Source of the DNA: Telmatospirillum sp.
GTDB lineage: Bacteria > Pseudomonadota > Alphaproteobacteria > CACIAM-22H2
Direction of reading: 5' to 3'
Length of the DNA stretch: 64,000 nt
Assembly: GCA_020248985.1 (NCBI GenBank)
Contig: JADCGL010000022.1
Location: forward strand, 186,001-250,000
Positions 55,502 through 64,000 of this stretch are shown here, piece after piece. Under the pieces are notes generated by a model. The model saw only the letters and a program-made list of their open reading frames with translations, was not told the DNA's origin and did no database searches. Every line of letters starts with the position of its first letter. The stretch's first letter is position 1. Position numbers and translations under genes: made by a program.

Positions 55502-56719
55502 ATGGTCGATTTTAGTTCGGCTTACGAAGAAAATTCGGCGCGATTTCGGCCCGAACGGCTAGTGCTGAGCCATTTGCGCCAGCTCGGGGCGACGGCGCGC
55601 GCCGATTTGGCGCGCCAATTGGGGTTGAGCCCGGCGACCGTTTCGGCGGCGACGGCTGCCCTTGCCGCGCGCGGCGTGCTGCGCGAGGTTGCGGACGACG
55701 ACACCCCACCCTTGCGCAATATCCGCGGCCGGCCCTCGGTGCGGCTCGATTTCGCGCCCGACGCCGGCACGGTTGCGAGCCTGCGCGTGGGTTATGCGCG
55801 CGTGGAACTTGCGCTGGCCGATGCGCAAGGCAATCTGCGTGCGCCTGTAGTCGAGGATCTGCCGTTGCGCAGGCGCAATGCCGACGAGGTGTGCGCAGCC
55901 CTTGCCGCCTTTATCGACCGCGCATTGGCGCAATTGCAGGCGCCGCGCATCGATGCCCTTGCCGTTGCGTTCCAAGGTTTCGTCGATGCCGAACGCGGCA
56001 TGGTCGTGTGGAGCCCGGTGCTTGATTGCCGCGATGTGGCGCTCGCGGCAGCGTTGCGCGCGCATTTGGGCTGCCCGGTTGCGGTCGAAAACGATGCCGG
56101 CGCCTTGGCGCTGGGCTTGGCGCAACGCGACCGGCGCTATGCGCGCGGGCGCACGGCAGCGATATTGCTCGGCGAGGGCGTCGGTCTCGGCCTTCTGTTC
56201 GACGGCAAACTCTATCGCGGCGTGCGGGCGGGCGGCAGCGAATACGGCCATATCCGCATCGGCGCGCACGGACCGCAATGCCGCTGCGGGGCGCGCGGCT
56301 GCATCGAGGCCTCGATCGCCGACTACGCGCTCTATCGCGACGTGCGGCTCGCGTTGGGCACGGCGGCCACCGCACCCGCGGACGAAAGCGAGATGGTGGC
56401 ACTCGTCGAGATGGCCGCCACTGGCAATGCGCGTGCGGCTGCGGTGTTCGACGGGGCTGCCCAAGTGCTGGCCGAGGGTGTTTCGATCCTACTGCAGCTT
56501 CTGCAGCCCGAGAACGTTGTGGTGGCGGGCCCCGGCGTGCGCGCGCGCGCGCTGCTCGAGCCCGCTTTGCGCCGCCATCTGGCACAGCTCGCAACACCGG
56601 GAATACTCGAACATACGACGGTCGAATTCGCCGATTTCGACGCAGCGCAGTTTCTCGAGGGCGCTTTGCGCCGCGGCCTTGAAATTCTCGACGATTCGCT
56701 GGCGGCCCGCAGCCCCTAA
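55502..56719 (+). CDS. xylR: ROK-family transcriptional regulator (XylR-like)
   Basis: 405 residues. An N-terminal winged HTH (ARADLARQLGLSPATVSAATAALAARG, helix-turn-helix centred on LSPATVS) is followed by a ROK sugar-kinase-like domain with AILLGEGVGLGLLFDG and the zinc motif CRCGARGCIE. AVENDAGALALG holds the sugar-contact Asn-Asp. Divergent from xylF, so a xylose-responsive repressor of the transport genes is the natural reading. GGGAG lies just before the ATG. Confidence 0.85.
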   Translation: MVDFSSAYEENSARFRPERLVLSHLRQLGATARADLARQLGLSPATVSAATAALAARGVLREVADDDTPPLRNIRGRPSVRLDFAPDAGTVASLRVGYARVELALADAQGNLRAPVVEDLPLRRRNADEVCAALAAFIDRALAQLQAPRIDALAVAFQGFVDAERGMVVWSPVLDCRDVALAAALRAHLGCPVAVENDAGALALGLAQRDRRYARGRTAAILLGEGVGLGLLFDGKLYRGVRAGGSEYGHIRIGAHGPQCRCGARGCIEASIADYALYRDVRLALGTAATAPADESEMVALVEMAATGNARAAAVFDGAAQVLAEGVSILLQLLQPENVVVAGPGVRARALLEPALRRHLAQLATPGILEHTTVEFADFDAAQFLEGALRRGLEILDDSLAARSP

Positions 56720-56808
56720 GCCCCCTTGTTTCTTCGCATTGGTTGAAGCCAAAATCGGGCTAGTGTCTGTGCCTACTCCCCTGGCCCCCCCCGGTATTGG
56801 ACAAACCC

Positions 56809-58659
56809 ATGCGCGCCGTTGCCCCCGCTGCTTTTGCGCTCACTGCCTTCGCCCTTGCGGCTCTTGCCCTGCCCGCCGCCGCCCAGACGCTCGCACCGGG
56901 GACCGGACCCAAACACGCGATCGCCATGCACGGCGACATCAAGTACCCGGCCGGCTTCGCCAATTTCCAGCATGTAAATCCGAACGCGCCCAAAGGCGGC
57001 GAAGCGCGCCTGCACGCGATCGGCAGCTTCGACAATTTCAATCCCTGGATCATCCGGGGCCTGGCTGCGGGCTCGGTCGGCCTCACGGTCGAATCGATGA
57101 TGGCAAGCTCGGACGACGAGCCCTTCACGATGTATTGCCTCGTCTGCACGACGGTCGAAACGCCCGCCGACCGCTCGTGGGTCGAATTCGAACTCAACCC
57201 CAACGCCCGCTTCCACGACGGCTCGCAAATCGAGCCTGAAGACGCGATCTGGACCTTCGAAACGCTGAAGGCCAAGGGCCGGCCCTTCTACCGCGCCTAT
57301 TATGCCGACGTGGTGCGGGCCGAAAAGTCGGGACCGCGCAAAGTGCGCTTCGTGTTCCGCAACGGCGAGAACCGCGAACTTGCCCTGATCGTGGGCCAGA
57401 TTCCGATTCTGTCGCGCAAATGGTGGGAGGGCAAAGAATTCGACCGCCCGCTCGGCGAGCCGCCGCTGGGCTCGGGCCCGTACCGCATCGAAAGTTTCGA
57501 AATGGGCCGCACCGTAACTTTGCGCCGTGTGGCCGACTATTGGGGCCGCGACCTGGGCCTCAATCGCGGCCGGCACAATTTCGACACGCTGCGCACCGAA
57601 TGGTTCCGCGACCCGACCGTGGCGCACGAAGCGTTCCTCGCGGGCGCGTTCGACCTCAAGCTCGAGAACATCGCGCGCCAATGGGCGCAAGGCTACGAAA
57701 CGCCCGCCTTGCGCGACGGGCTGTTGCGCAAAATCGAAATCCCCGAAACGCGCGTGGCCGGCATGCAAGCGCTCGCGATGAACGCGCGGCGCAAACCTTT
57801 CGACGACCGGCGCGTGCGCCAAGCGCTCGCCCACGCGTTCGATTTCGAATGGTCGAACAAGAACCTGTTCTTCGACGCCTATGTGCGTACGCGCAGCTAT
57901 TTCGACAATTCCGAACTTGCCGCGCGCGGTCTGCCGCAGGGCGAAGAATTGGCGATCCTCGAACGCCTGCGCGGCCAGCTGCCGACCGAGCTTTTCACAG
58001 CCGAATACAATCCGCCAAAGACCGACGGTAGCGGCAATATCCGCGACGGTTTGCGCGAAGCCACGCGCCTGCTGCGCGAAGCGGGCTGGCGCATCGACAA
58101 CCAGCGCCTGGTCGACGCCAGCGGCAAGCAGATGGAGTTCGAAATCCTGATCCACCAGGGTCAGGGCGGCTTCGAGCGCGTGATCGGGCCTTTCATCGCG
58201 AACCTGAAGCGCCTCGGCATCGAAGCGCGCCTGCGCAACGTCGATGTGGCGCAGTACCAAAATCGCACCGACGAGTTCGACTTCGACATGATCGTCTCGG
58301 GCTGGGGCCAGGCGGAATCGCCCGGCAACGAACAGCGCGACTATTGGACGTCGGCCAAGGCCGACCAGAAGGGCTCGCGCAATCTCGTCGGCATCAAGGA
58401 TCCGGCGATCGACGAACTCGTCGAGTTGCTGATCGCCGCCCCCGACCGCGAAAGCCTGATCCAGCGCACGCGCGCCCTCGACCGCACGCTGCAATGGGGC
58501 CATTGGGTGATCCCGAACTGGTACACCGACAAGGACCGCGTTGCGGCGTGGGACAAGTTCGGCGTGCCGGCGACCACACCCAAAAGCGGCTTCGATCTCA
58601 GCGTCTGGTGGTTCGACGCGGCCAAGGACGCAAATCTGCGCGCGCGCCGCGGCCGCTGA
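56809..58659 (+). CDS. yejA: Peptide/oligopeptide ABC transporter substrate-binding protein (YejA-like)
   Basis: 616-residue SBP_bac_5 protein. Signal peptide ([19 protein letters not shown]). YejA-type features: the early [20 protein letters not shown] segment (core HGDIKYP), [30 protein letters not shown] and [10 protein letters not shown]. The in-frame TTG at 56797 is less likely than the ATG at 56809. First of a yejABEF-type operon with all genes overlapping by 1-4 bp. It imports peptides or peptide-like compounds (microcin C in E. coli). Confidence 0.9.
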   Translation: MRAVAPAAFALTAFALAALALPAAAQTLAPGTGPKHAIAMHGDIKYPAGFANFQHVNPNAPKGGEARLHAIGSFDNFNPWIIRGLAAGSVGLTVESMMASSDDEPFTMYCLVCTTVETPADRSWVEFELNPNARFHDGSQIEPEDAIWTFETLKAKGRPFYRAYYADVVRAEKSGPRKVRFVFRNGENRELALIVGQIPILSRKWWEGKEFDRPLGEPPLGSGPYRIESFEMGRTVTLRRVADYWGRDLGLNRGRHNFDTLRTEWFRDPTVAHEAFLAGAFDLKLENIARQWAQGYETPALRDGLLRKIEIPETRVAGMQALAMNARRKPFDDRRVRQALAHAFDFEWSNKNLFFDAYVRTRSYFDNSELAARGLPQGEELAILERLRGQLPTELFTAEYNPPKTDGSGNIRDGLREATRLLREAGWRIDNQRLVDASGKQMEFEILIHQGQGGFERVIGPFIANLKRLGIEARLRNVDVAQYQNRTDEFDFDMIVSGWGQAESPGNEQRDYWTSAKADQKGSRNLVGIKDPAIDELVELLIAAPDRESLIQRTRALDRTLQWGHWVIPNWYTDKDRVAAWDKFGVPATTPKSGFDLSVWWFDAAKDANLRARRGR

Positions 58660-59750
58660 TGCTCGGATACCTGTTCCGCCGCCTGCTGCTGATCGTGCCG
58701 ACTTTGCTCGGCATCATGATCGTCAATTTCGCGATCATCCAAGCCGCTCCCGGCGGCCCGATCGACGTGGTGCTAGCCGAACTGCGCGGCGTTTCGACCG
58801 ATCCCACGCAGCGCATTACCGGCGGTGCAGGCTCGGAAGTGCAGGCGCGCGAACAAAGCTCGGGCGAAGGGCGCTATCGCGGCGCCCAAGGCATCGACCC
58901 CGCCTTCCTCAAGGAGCTCGAGCGCGAATTCGGCTTCGACAAGCCGCCGGTCGAGCGCTTCCTCAATATGCTCGTCAAATACGCGACGTTCGATTTCGGG
59001 CGCTCGTTTTTCAAGGACCGGCCCGTCGTCGATCTGGTGCTCGAGAAAATGCCGGTGTCGATCTCGCTGGGACTGTGGACGACGCTCATCGTCTATTTCG
59101 TGTCGATCCCGCTCGGCATTCGCAAAGCGGTCAAAGACGGCTCGCGCTTCGACGTGTGGACGTCTGGCGTGATCATCGTCGGCTACGCGATCCCGAGCTT
59201 TCTGTTCGCCGTGCTGCTGATCGTGCTGTTCGCGGGCGGGCGCTTTTTCGACATCTTCCCGCTGCGCGGCCTGGTGTCCGACGGGTTCGCCGGCTTTCCG
59301 TGGTGGCGCCAAGTGCTCGACTATCTGTGGCACATGGCGCTGCCGGTTTTTGCGATGACGATCGGCGGATTCGCGAGCCTCACCATGCTGACCAAAAACT
59401 CGTTCCTCGACGAGATCGGCAAACAATATGTGGTGACGGCGCGCGCCAAGGGCTTGAGCGAACGCGGCGTGCTCTACGGCCACGTGTTCCGCAACGCGAT
59501 GCTGATCGTGATCGCGGGGTTCCCGGCCGCCTTCGTTTCGATCTTCTTCACCGGCTCGCTGCTGATCGAAATCATCTTCTCGCTCGACGGGCTCGGCCTG
59601 CTCGGCTTCGAGGCCGCCATCAACCGCGACTATCCGCTGATGTTCGCCACGCTCTATTTTTTCACGCTGCTGGGCCTCGTGATGAAAATCGTGTCGGACG
59701 TGGCCTATACGGCCGTCGATCCGCGCATCGATTTCGAGCGCCGGGCATGA
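58659..59750 (+). CDS. yejB: ABC transporter permease YejB-like
   Basis: 363 residues, six helices. [19 protein letters not shown] opens it, followed by the YejB insertion with [19 protein letters not shown]-type loop (about residues 40-75), a long periplasmic stretch with [15 protein letters not shown], and the EAA loop [24 protein letters not shown] (core TARAKGLSE). TGATG overlap with yejA (one base, 58659). Confidence 0.92.
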   Translation: MLGYLFRRLLLIVPTLLGIMIVNFAIIQAAPGGPIDVVLAELRGVSTDPTQRITGGAGSEVQAREQSSGEGRYRGAQGIDPAFLKELEREFGFDKPPVERFLNMLVKYATFDFGRSFFKDRPVVDLVLEKMPVSISLGLWTTLIVYFVSIPLGIRKAVKDGSRFDVWTSGVIIVGYAIPSFLFAVLLIVLFAGGRFFDIFPLRGLVSDGFAGFPWWRQVLDYLWHMALPVFAMTIGGFASLTMLTKNSFLDEIGKQYVVTARAKGLSERGVLYGHVFRNAMLIVIAGFPAAFVSIFFTGSLLIEIIFSLDGLGLLGFEAAINRDYPLMFATLYFFTLLGLVMKIVSDVAYTAVDPRIDFERRA

Positions 59751-60787
59751 AGTTGAGCGAGCTCAACCGGCGACGGCTCGCCAATTTCCGCGCCAACCGG
59801 CGCGGCTTTTGGTCGCTGTGGATTTTCCTGGCGCTGTTCGGCGTGTCGCTGGCAAGCGAGCTTGTCGCCAACGACAATCCGATCCTCGTGCGCTACGACG
59901 GCGCCTTCTTCGCGCCGTTCGCGAAAAACTATCCCGAGACGGCGTTCGGCGGCGAGTTCGAAACCGAGGCCGACTATCGCGACCCAGCCGTCGTCGAACT
60001 CATCGAGGCCAAAGGCTGGATCCTGTGGCCGCCGATCCGCTTCTCCTACCGCACGGTCAATCTCAACCTGCCCGTACCCGCGCCGGCCCCACCCTCGGCC
60101 GAAAACTGGCTCGGCACCGACGACCAAGGCCGCGACGTGGTCGCGCGCCTGCTCTACGGCTTCCGTATTTCGGTGCTGTTCGGGCTTACGTTGACCGTGC
60201 TTTCTTCGATCGTGGGCGTGGTCGCAGGGGCCGTGCAAGGCTATTACGGCGGCTGGGTCGATCTTGCGTTCCAGCGTTTCATCGAAATCTGGGACGGGCT
60301 GCCGCAGCTCTACATGCTGATCATCTTGGCCGCCTTCGTGGAGCCCAATTTCTTTTGGCTCCTGGGCCTGCTGCTGCTGTTCCAGTGGATGGGGCTCGTG
60401 GGCGTGGTGCGCGCCGAATTTCTGCGCGCGCGCAATTTCGACTATGTGCGCGCCGCCCGCGCGCTCGGGGCAGGCGACGCTGCGATCATGTATCGCCATG
60501 TGCTGCCCAATGCGATGGTGGCCACGCTCACCTTCATGCCGTTCATCCTGTCGGGGTCGGTCGTGGCGCTGACTTCGCTCGATTTCCTCGGCTTCGGCCT
60601 GCCGCCCGGTTCGGCGTCGCTGGGCGAGTTGTTGGCGCAGGGCAAATCCAACGTCAACGCGCCGTGGCTGGGGCTGACGGCATTTTTGACGCTGGCGATC
60701 CTGCTGTCGCTGCTCGTCTTCATCGGCGAGGCGGTGCGCGACGCCTTCGACCCGCGCAAAACCTTCCGCGTCGAGCTCGACACATGA
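59747..60787 (+). CDS. yejE: ABC transporter permease YejE-like
   Basis: 346 residues. N-terminal helix after [18 protein letters not shown], then the YejE periplasmic insertion ([20 protein letters not shown] region) and [19 protein letters not shown] before five more helices. The EAA loop is [21 protein letters not shown] overlaps with yejB (59747-59750) and yejF (60784-60787). Confidence 0.93.
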   Translation: MKLSELNRRRLANFRANRRGFWSLWIFLALFGVSLASELVANDNPILVRYDGAFFAPFAKNYPETAFGGEFETEADYRDPAVVELIEAKGWILWPPIRFSYRTVNLNLPVPAPAPPSAENWLGTDDQGRDVVARLLYGFRISVLFGLTLTVLSSIVGVVAGAVQGYYGGWVDLAFQRFIEIWDGLPQLYMLIILAAFVEPNFFWLLGLLLLFQWMGLVGVVRAEFLRARNFDYVRAARALGAGDAAIMYRHVLPNAMVATLTFMPFILSGSVVALTSLDFLGFGLPPGSASLGELLAQGKSNVNAPWLGLTAFLTLAILLSLLVFIGEAVRDAFDPRKTFRVELDT

Positions 60788-62421
60788 CCGAACAAGCCTT
60801 GCTGTCCGTGCGCGATTTGAGCGTTGTGTTCGCCGCCGGAAAACGCGCGCCGATCGTCGCGGTCGACCGCGTATCGTTCGAAATCGCGCGCGGCGAAACG
60901 CTCGCGCTTGTCGGCGAATCGGGCTCGGGAAAATCGGTCACGGCCCTTTCGATCCTGCAATTGCTGCCCTATCCGGCGGCAAGCCATCCGGCGCCCTCGT
61001 CGGTGCGCTTTGCAGGATCCGAGCTTGTGGGGGCAAGCGAACACGATTTGCGCGCCGTGCGCGGCAACCGCATTTCGATGATCTTCCAAGAGCCGATGAC
61101 GAGCCTCAATCCGCTCCACACGATCGAAAAACAGATCGGCGAAGCGCTGCTGCTGCACAAGGGCCTCACGGGCGCACCGGCGCGCGCGCGCATCGTCGAA
61201 CTGCTGAAGCTCGTGGGCTTGGGTGCGCAGGCCGAAAAGCGGCTCGACGCCTATCCGCACCAATTGTCCGGCGGCCAGCGCCAGCGCGTGATGATCGCCA
61301 TGGCGCTCGCCAACGAGCCCGACCTGCTGATCGCCGACGAACCCACGACGGCCGTGGACGTAACCATCCAAGCCCAGCTGCTCGTGCTGCTCAAAGAACT
61401 GCAAGCCAAACTCGGCATGGCGATGCTGTTCATCACGCACGATCTCGGCATCGTGCGCAAACTCGCCCATCGCGTCTGCGTAATGCAGCGCGGCCGCATC
61501 GTCGAGACCGGCCCGACCGCGGCAGTTTTCGGCCATCCGCAGCACGACTACACGCAGCATCTGCTCGCAGCCGAGCCCAAGGGCAAGGCGGGCACGCGCG
61601 ATCCCAATTCCCCGGAAATCTTGCGTGCGGGCGACGTCAAAGTCTGGTTCCCGATCAAGTCGGGCTTCCTCCGGCGCACGACGGGCCATGTCAAAGCCGT
61701 GGACGGCGTCAGCTTCGCGCTCAAAGCCGGGCACACGCTGGGCGTGGTCGGCGAATCGGGCTCGGGCAAGACGACGCTGGGCCTCGCCCTGCTGCGCTTG
61801 ACGCAAGCGCAGGGCCGCATCGTTTTCGGCGGCCAGGATCTGGCGGGCCTGTCGGCGCACCAGCTGCGCCCGCTGCGCCGCGAGATGCAGATCGTGTTCC
61901 AGGATCCGTACGGTTCTTTGAGCCCGCGCATGTCGGTCGCCGAGATCGTGGCCGAGGGCCTCAAAATCCACGGCATCGGCGATGCGGCCGCGCGCGATGC
62001 CGCCGTCGTCGCAGCGCTCGAAGAGGTGCGCCTCGACGCGGCCACGCGCCATCGCTATCCGCACGAATTTTCGGGCGGCCAGCGCCAGCGCATCGCGATC
62101 GCGCGCGCCCTCGTGCTCAAACCGAAATTCCTGGTGCTCGACGAGCCCACCTCGGCGCTCGACATGTCGGTGCAGGCGCAGATCGTCGATCTGCTGCGCG
62201 AATTGCAGGACCGCCACAAGCTCGCCTACCTTTTCATCAGCCACGACCTCAAAGTCGTGCGCGCATTGGCCGACGAGGTGATGGTGATGAAAGACGGTGC
62301 GGTGGTCGAACACGGACCCGCCGAACGGATTTTCGAAGCCCCGCAGATGCCCTATACGCGCGCCCTCATCGCCGCGGCCTTCGCACACGACGTGGTCGAT
62401 CACGACGGGGCGCGCCTATGA
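60784..62421 (+). CDS. yejF: ABC transporter ATP-binding protein YejF-like (two ABC domains)
   Basis: 545 residues, two complete ABC domains. Domain 1: Walker [14 protein letters not shown], signature [15 protein letters not shown], Walker [14 protein letters not shown]. Domain 2: [42 protein letters not shown]. The linker has the [12 protein letters not shown] oligopeptide-type signature. Energises the importer with YejB and YejE. Its stop overlaps the reductase ATG (62418-62421). Confidence 0.95.
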   Translation: MTEQALLSVRDLSVVFAAGKRAPIVAVDRVSFEIARGETLALVGESGSGKSVTALSILQLLPYPAASHPAPSSVRFAGSELVGASEHDLRAVRGNRISMIFQEPMTSLNPLHTIEKQIGEALLLHKGLTGAPARARIVELLKLVGLGAQAEKRLDAYPHQLSGGQRQRVMIAMALANEPDLLIADEPTTAVDVTIQAQLLVLLKELQAKLGMAMLFITHDLGIVRKLAHRVCVMQRGRIVETGPTAAVFGHPQHDYTQHLLAAEPKGKAGTRDPNSPEILRAGDVKVWFPIKSGFLRRTTGHVKAVDGVSFALKAGHTLGVVGESGSGKTTLGLALLRLTQAQGRIVFGGQDLAGLSAHQLRPLRREMQIVFQDPYGSLSPRMSVAEIVAEGLKIHGIGDAAARDAAVVAALEEVRLDAATRHRYPHEFSGGQRQRIAIARALVLKPKFLVLDEPTSALDMSVQAQIVDLLRELQDRHKLAYLFISHDLKVVRALADEVMVMKDGAVVEHGPAERIFEAPQMPYTRALIAAAFAHDVVDHDGARL

Positions 62422-63347
62422 AACTCCTTTTCATGTCCGGCAGCGACCGGATTGCCGCGTGGCGCGCGGTGCTGGCCGATCTTGCCCCCGAGATCGAGCT
62501 TGTCGATGCGAACGGCCCGCACGATCCCGACGAAATCGAATTCGCCCTCGTCTGGCAGTATCCGCCGGGGGCGCTCAAGCGCTATCGCAATTTGCGACTC
62601 GTCTCGTCGCTGGGGGCCGGCATCGACCATCTGCTGCGCGACCCGGATTTTCCGGCGGGCGTGCCGTTTGTGCGGCTCGTCGATCCGACGTTGACCTCGG
62701 GCATGGTCGAATACGCGCTGGCGGCGACTTTGCGCTACCACCGCCAGATGGTCGAATACGCCGCGTTCCAGGCCCAAGCGCAATGGCACCCGCTGCCGGC
62801 CCCGACCACGTCCAAACGCCGCGTCGGCGTGGCGGGGGTCGGCGAGATCGGCGGGGCCGTGGCGCGCGCCATCGCTGGTTTGGGATTCGACGTGGCCGGC
62901 TGGTCGCGGCGCGCCAAAACCGATCTGCCGTTCCCGGTTTTTGCCGGCAGCAACGGGTGGAAGCCCTTTTTGGCGCGCACGGACATTCTGATCTGCGTGC
63001 TGCCTTTGACGGATGCCACGCGCGGCCTGCTCGACGCGGCCTGTTTTGCTGCCCTGCCGCCCGGGGCCTTTGTCGTGAACATCGCGCGCGGCAAACATGT
63101 GAATGCAGCCGATCTGCTGGCGGCGCTCGACAGCGGCCATCTGGCCCATGCCACGCTCGACGTGACCGACCCCGAACCGCTGCCTGCCGAGCACCCGTTC
63201 TGGCGTCATCCGAAGGTGACGCTGACCCCCCATATCGCCAGCCTTACCGATCCGCGAACGGCCGCCCCTCAGGTCGTGGCAAATATCCGCAATTGCCTGG
63301 CCGGAAAGCCTTTGGCGAACGTCGTCGACCGCGCGAACGGGTATTGA
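62418..63347 (+). CDS. Glyoxylate/hydroxypyruvate reductase A-type D-2-hydroxyacid dehydrogenase
   Basis: 309 residues. NAD(P) loop VGVAGVGEIGGAVARAI; catalytic Arg in VVNIARGKHV, Glu in TDPEPLP, His in LTPHIASLTDP. GhrA-like by length and by the short N-terminal domain. Reduces glyoxylate or hydroxypyruvate. It is translationally coupled to yejF by an ATGA overlap, which is an unusual partner; perhaps it acts on a product of the imported compound. Confidence 0.88.
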   Translation: MKLLFMSGSDRIAAWRAVLADLAPEIELVDANGPHDPDEIEFALVWQYPPGALKRYRNLRLVSSLGAGIDHLLRDPDFPAGVPFVRLVDPTLTSGMVEYALAATLRYHRQMVEYAAFQAQAQWHPLPAPTTSKRRVGVAGVGEIGGAVARAIAGLGFDVAGWSRRAKTDLPFPVFAGSNGWKPFLARTDILICVLPLTDATRGLLDAACFAALPPGAFVVNIARGKHVNAADLLAALDSGHLAHATLDVTDPEPLPAEHPFWRHPKVTLTPHIASLTDPRTAAPQVVANIRNCLAGKPLANVVDRANGY

Positions 63348-63428
63348 ACATCGGACAAATGACACCATTGTAGTATCGGCGTTTCGAGGCTATATGCAGG
63401 GGTCGCATCGTCCCCGTCCCCAGGCGCC

Positions 63429-64000
63429 ATGACCGAACCAGCCGTCAAAACCGAAGTTCCCGCCGAACTTCCCCCGCCCAAAAAGGCCGACAAGTCGAAG
63501 ACCTTCAGCTTCGACCACGCGGTTTTTCAGGTGAAGGGTGCCTATTTCGGTTTCGGCAAGGACGGCGATTCGGTCTGCCTGCACGTGCCGCTCGGCGACA
63601 TCATGGCAGCCTTGCCGATGGACGCGGTCAAGATCCAGTTCCAGATCCCCAAAGACAGCGAAGACGCCGCCCTTCTCGAAATCGTCGAGAAATCGATGAA
63701 ATTCGTGAAGCGCATCGTGCCCGGCGATTCGATCCCGGCCGAAATTCTCGACGGCACGGCCTCGTGGCGGGTCGAACCGCACCATATCGCGCGCGCCAAT
63801 GCGCGCATCTCGCTGCAGATCATCAGCTGGATGTCGGGCAAGCCCGTCGAAGTCGGCGATTCGCACGAGCTCGAAGGCTTGGCCAACAATCCCGAGACCA
63901 AAAAGAAGGTCCAGGAAGCGTTCGAGCTTTTGGCCGAACGGCTCGGCCTCGGCCGCGCCAACAAAAACCAGATCGTCGAAATGATCGAGCAGCTGGCGCG
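63429..64000 (+). CDS. Hypothetical protein (3' end outside window)
   Basis: 190 codons visible without a stop. Begins with a charged Pro-rich tail (VPAELPPPKKADKSK), then a predicted mixed domain: FSFDHAVFQVKGAYFGFGK, SVCLHVPLGDIMAALPMDAV, FVKRIVPGDSIPAEILDG, HHIARANARISLQIISWMSG. No signal peptide or membrane helix. I do not recognise a family. Codon usage is normal for this genome, so it should be a genuine gene. It starts 81 bp after the reductase stop. Confidence 0.75.
   Translation, partial: MTEPAVKTEVPAELPPPKKADKSKTFSFDHAVFQVKGAYFGFGKDGDSVCLHVPLGDIMAALPMDAVKIQFQIPKDSEDAALLEIVEKSMKFVKRIVPGDSIPAEILDGTASWRVEPHHIARANARISLQIISWMSGKPVEVGDSHELEGLANNPETKKKVQEAFELLAERLGLGRANKNQIVEMIEQLA

Overview
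The window is 64 kb of gene-dense, high-GC chromosome from an alphaproteobacterium, most likely of the Rhodospirillales type. This rests on family content and gene order: a UDG-lytic transglycosylase-moaB run, pheA next to a membrane-anchored CycM-type cytochrome, mutS divergent from a maeB-type malic enzyme, and a glnD-murJ-trpS run. I cannot name a genus. Coding density is very high. Genes in operons are often joined by 4-bp ATGA/GTGA overlaps, and six convergent pairs end inside a shared CTAG or CTAA. I saw no rRNA, tRNA, CRISPR array, transposase or integrase.

Layout. 1-9.7 kb is mostly housekeeping: a DNA glycosylase, Slt-type transglycosylase, MoaB, a three-gene methyltransferase/glycosyltransferase/DUF2064 operon, an APH-like kinase, a PA0069-type radical SAM protein, PheA and a cytochrome c. 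9.77-22.85 kb is an accessory catabolic block: a creatininase-family amidohydrolase, an NMT1/ThiY-type ABC importer, a cytosine-deaminase-type amidohydrolase, three tandem paralogous FAD-linked oxidases, then on the other strand a CocE-type hydrolase with two flavodoxin-fold reductases, and a divergent Rieske oxygenase. The likely theme is uptake and oxidative or hydrolytic breakdown of a small N-heterocycle or amide; the substrate is unknown. 22.85-24.4 kb holds a Bax-like glucosaminidase and an NfuA-type scaffold. 24.5-28.3 kb is an interruption: a class III nucleotide cyclase, seven tandem 11-bp repeats, and a lower-GC segment where two copies of a helix-turn-helix gene, both damaged, flank a small membrane protein gene.

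28.3-37.2 kb is a long minus-strand run: glnD, a small conserved ORF, murJ, trpS, two TSUP permeases, a TIGR02186 protein and a universal stress protein. 37.3-44.8 kb contains a lipoprotein, an FKBP isomerase, an SDR lacking the usual Tyr/Lys, MutS, MaeB and a Nudix protein. 44.9-50.7 kb looks like an ethylmalonyl-CoA/acyl-CoA module: methylsuccinyl-CoA dehydrogenase, PduO adenosyltransferase, EtfBA and 3-hydroxybutyryl-CoA dehydrogenase. A secreted barnase-type RNase and its barstar-type inhibitor are embedded in it.

50.7-64 kb contains a HisN-type phosphatase, a D-xylose uptake and oxidation locus (XylFHG, a XylB-like dehydrogenase and a divergent ROK regulator with a palindromic AT-rich operator region), a yejABEF-type peptide importer followed by a GhrA-type reductase, and a truncated unknown gene at the right edge.

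The best candidates for something undescribed are the triple FAD-oxidase operon, the 11-bp repeat array beside the duplicated HTH/membrane-protein module, and the barnase-barstar pair inside a central-carbon operon.
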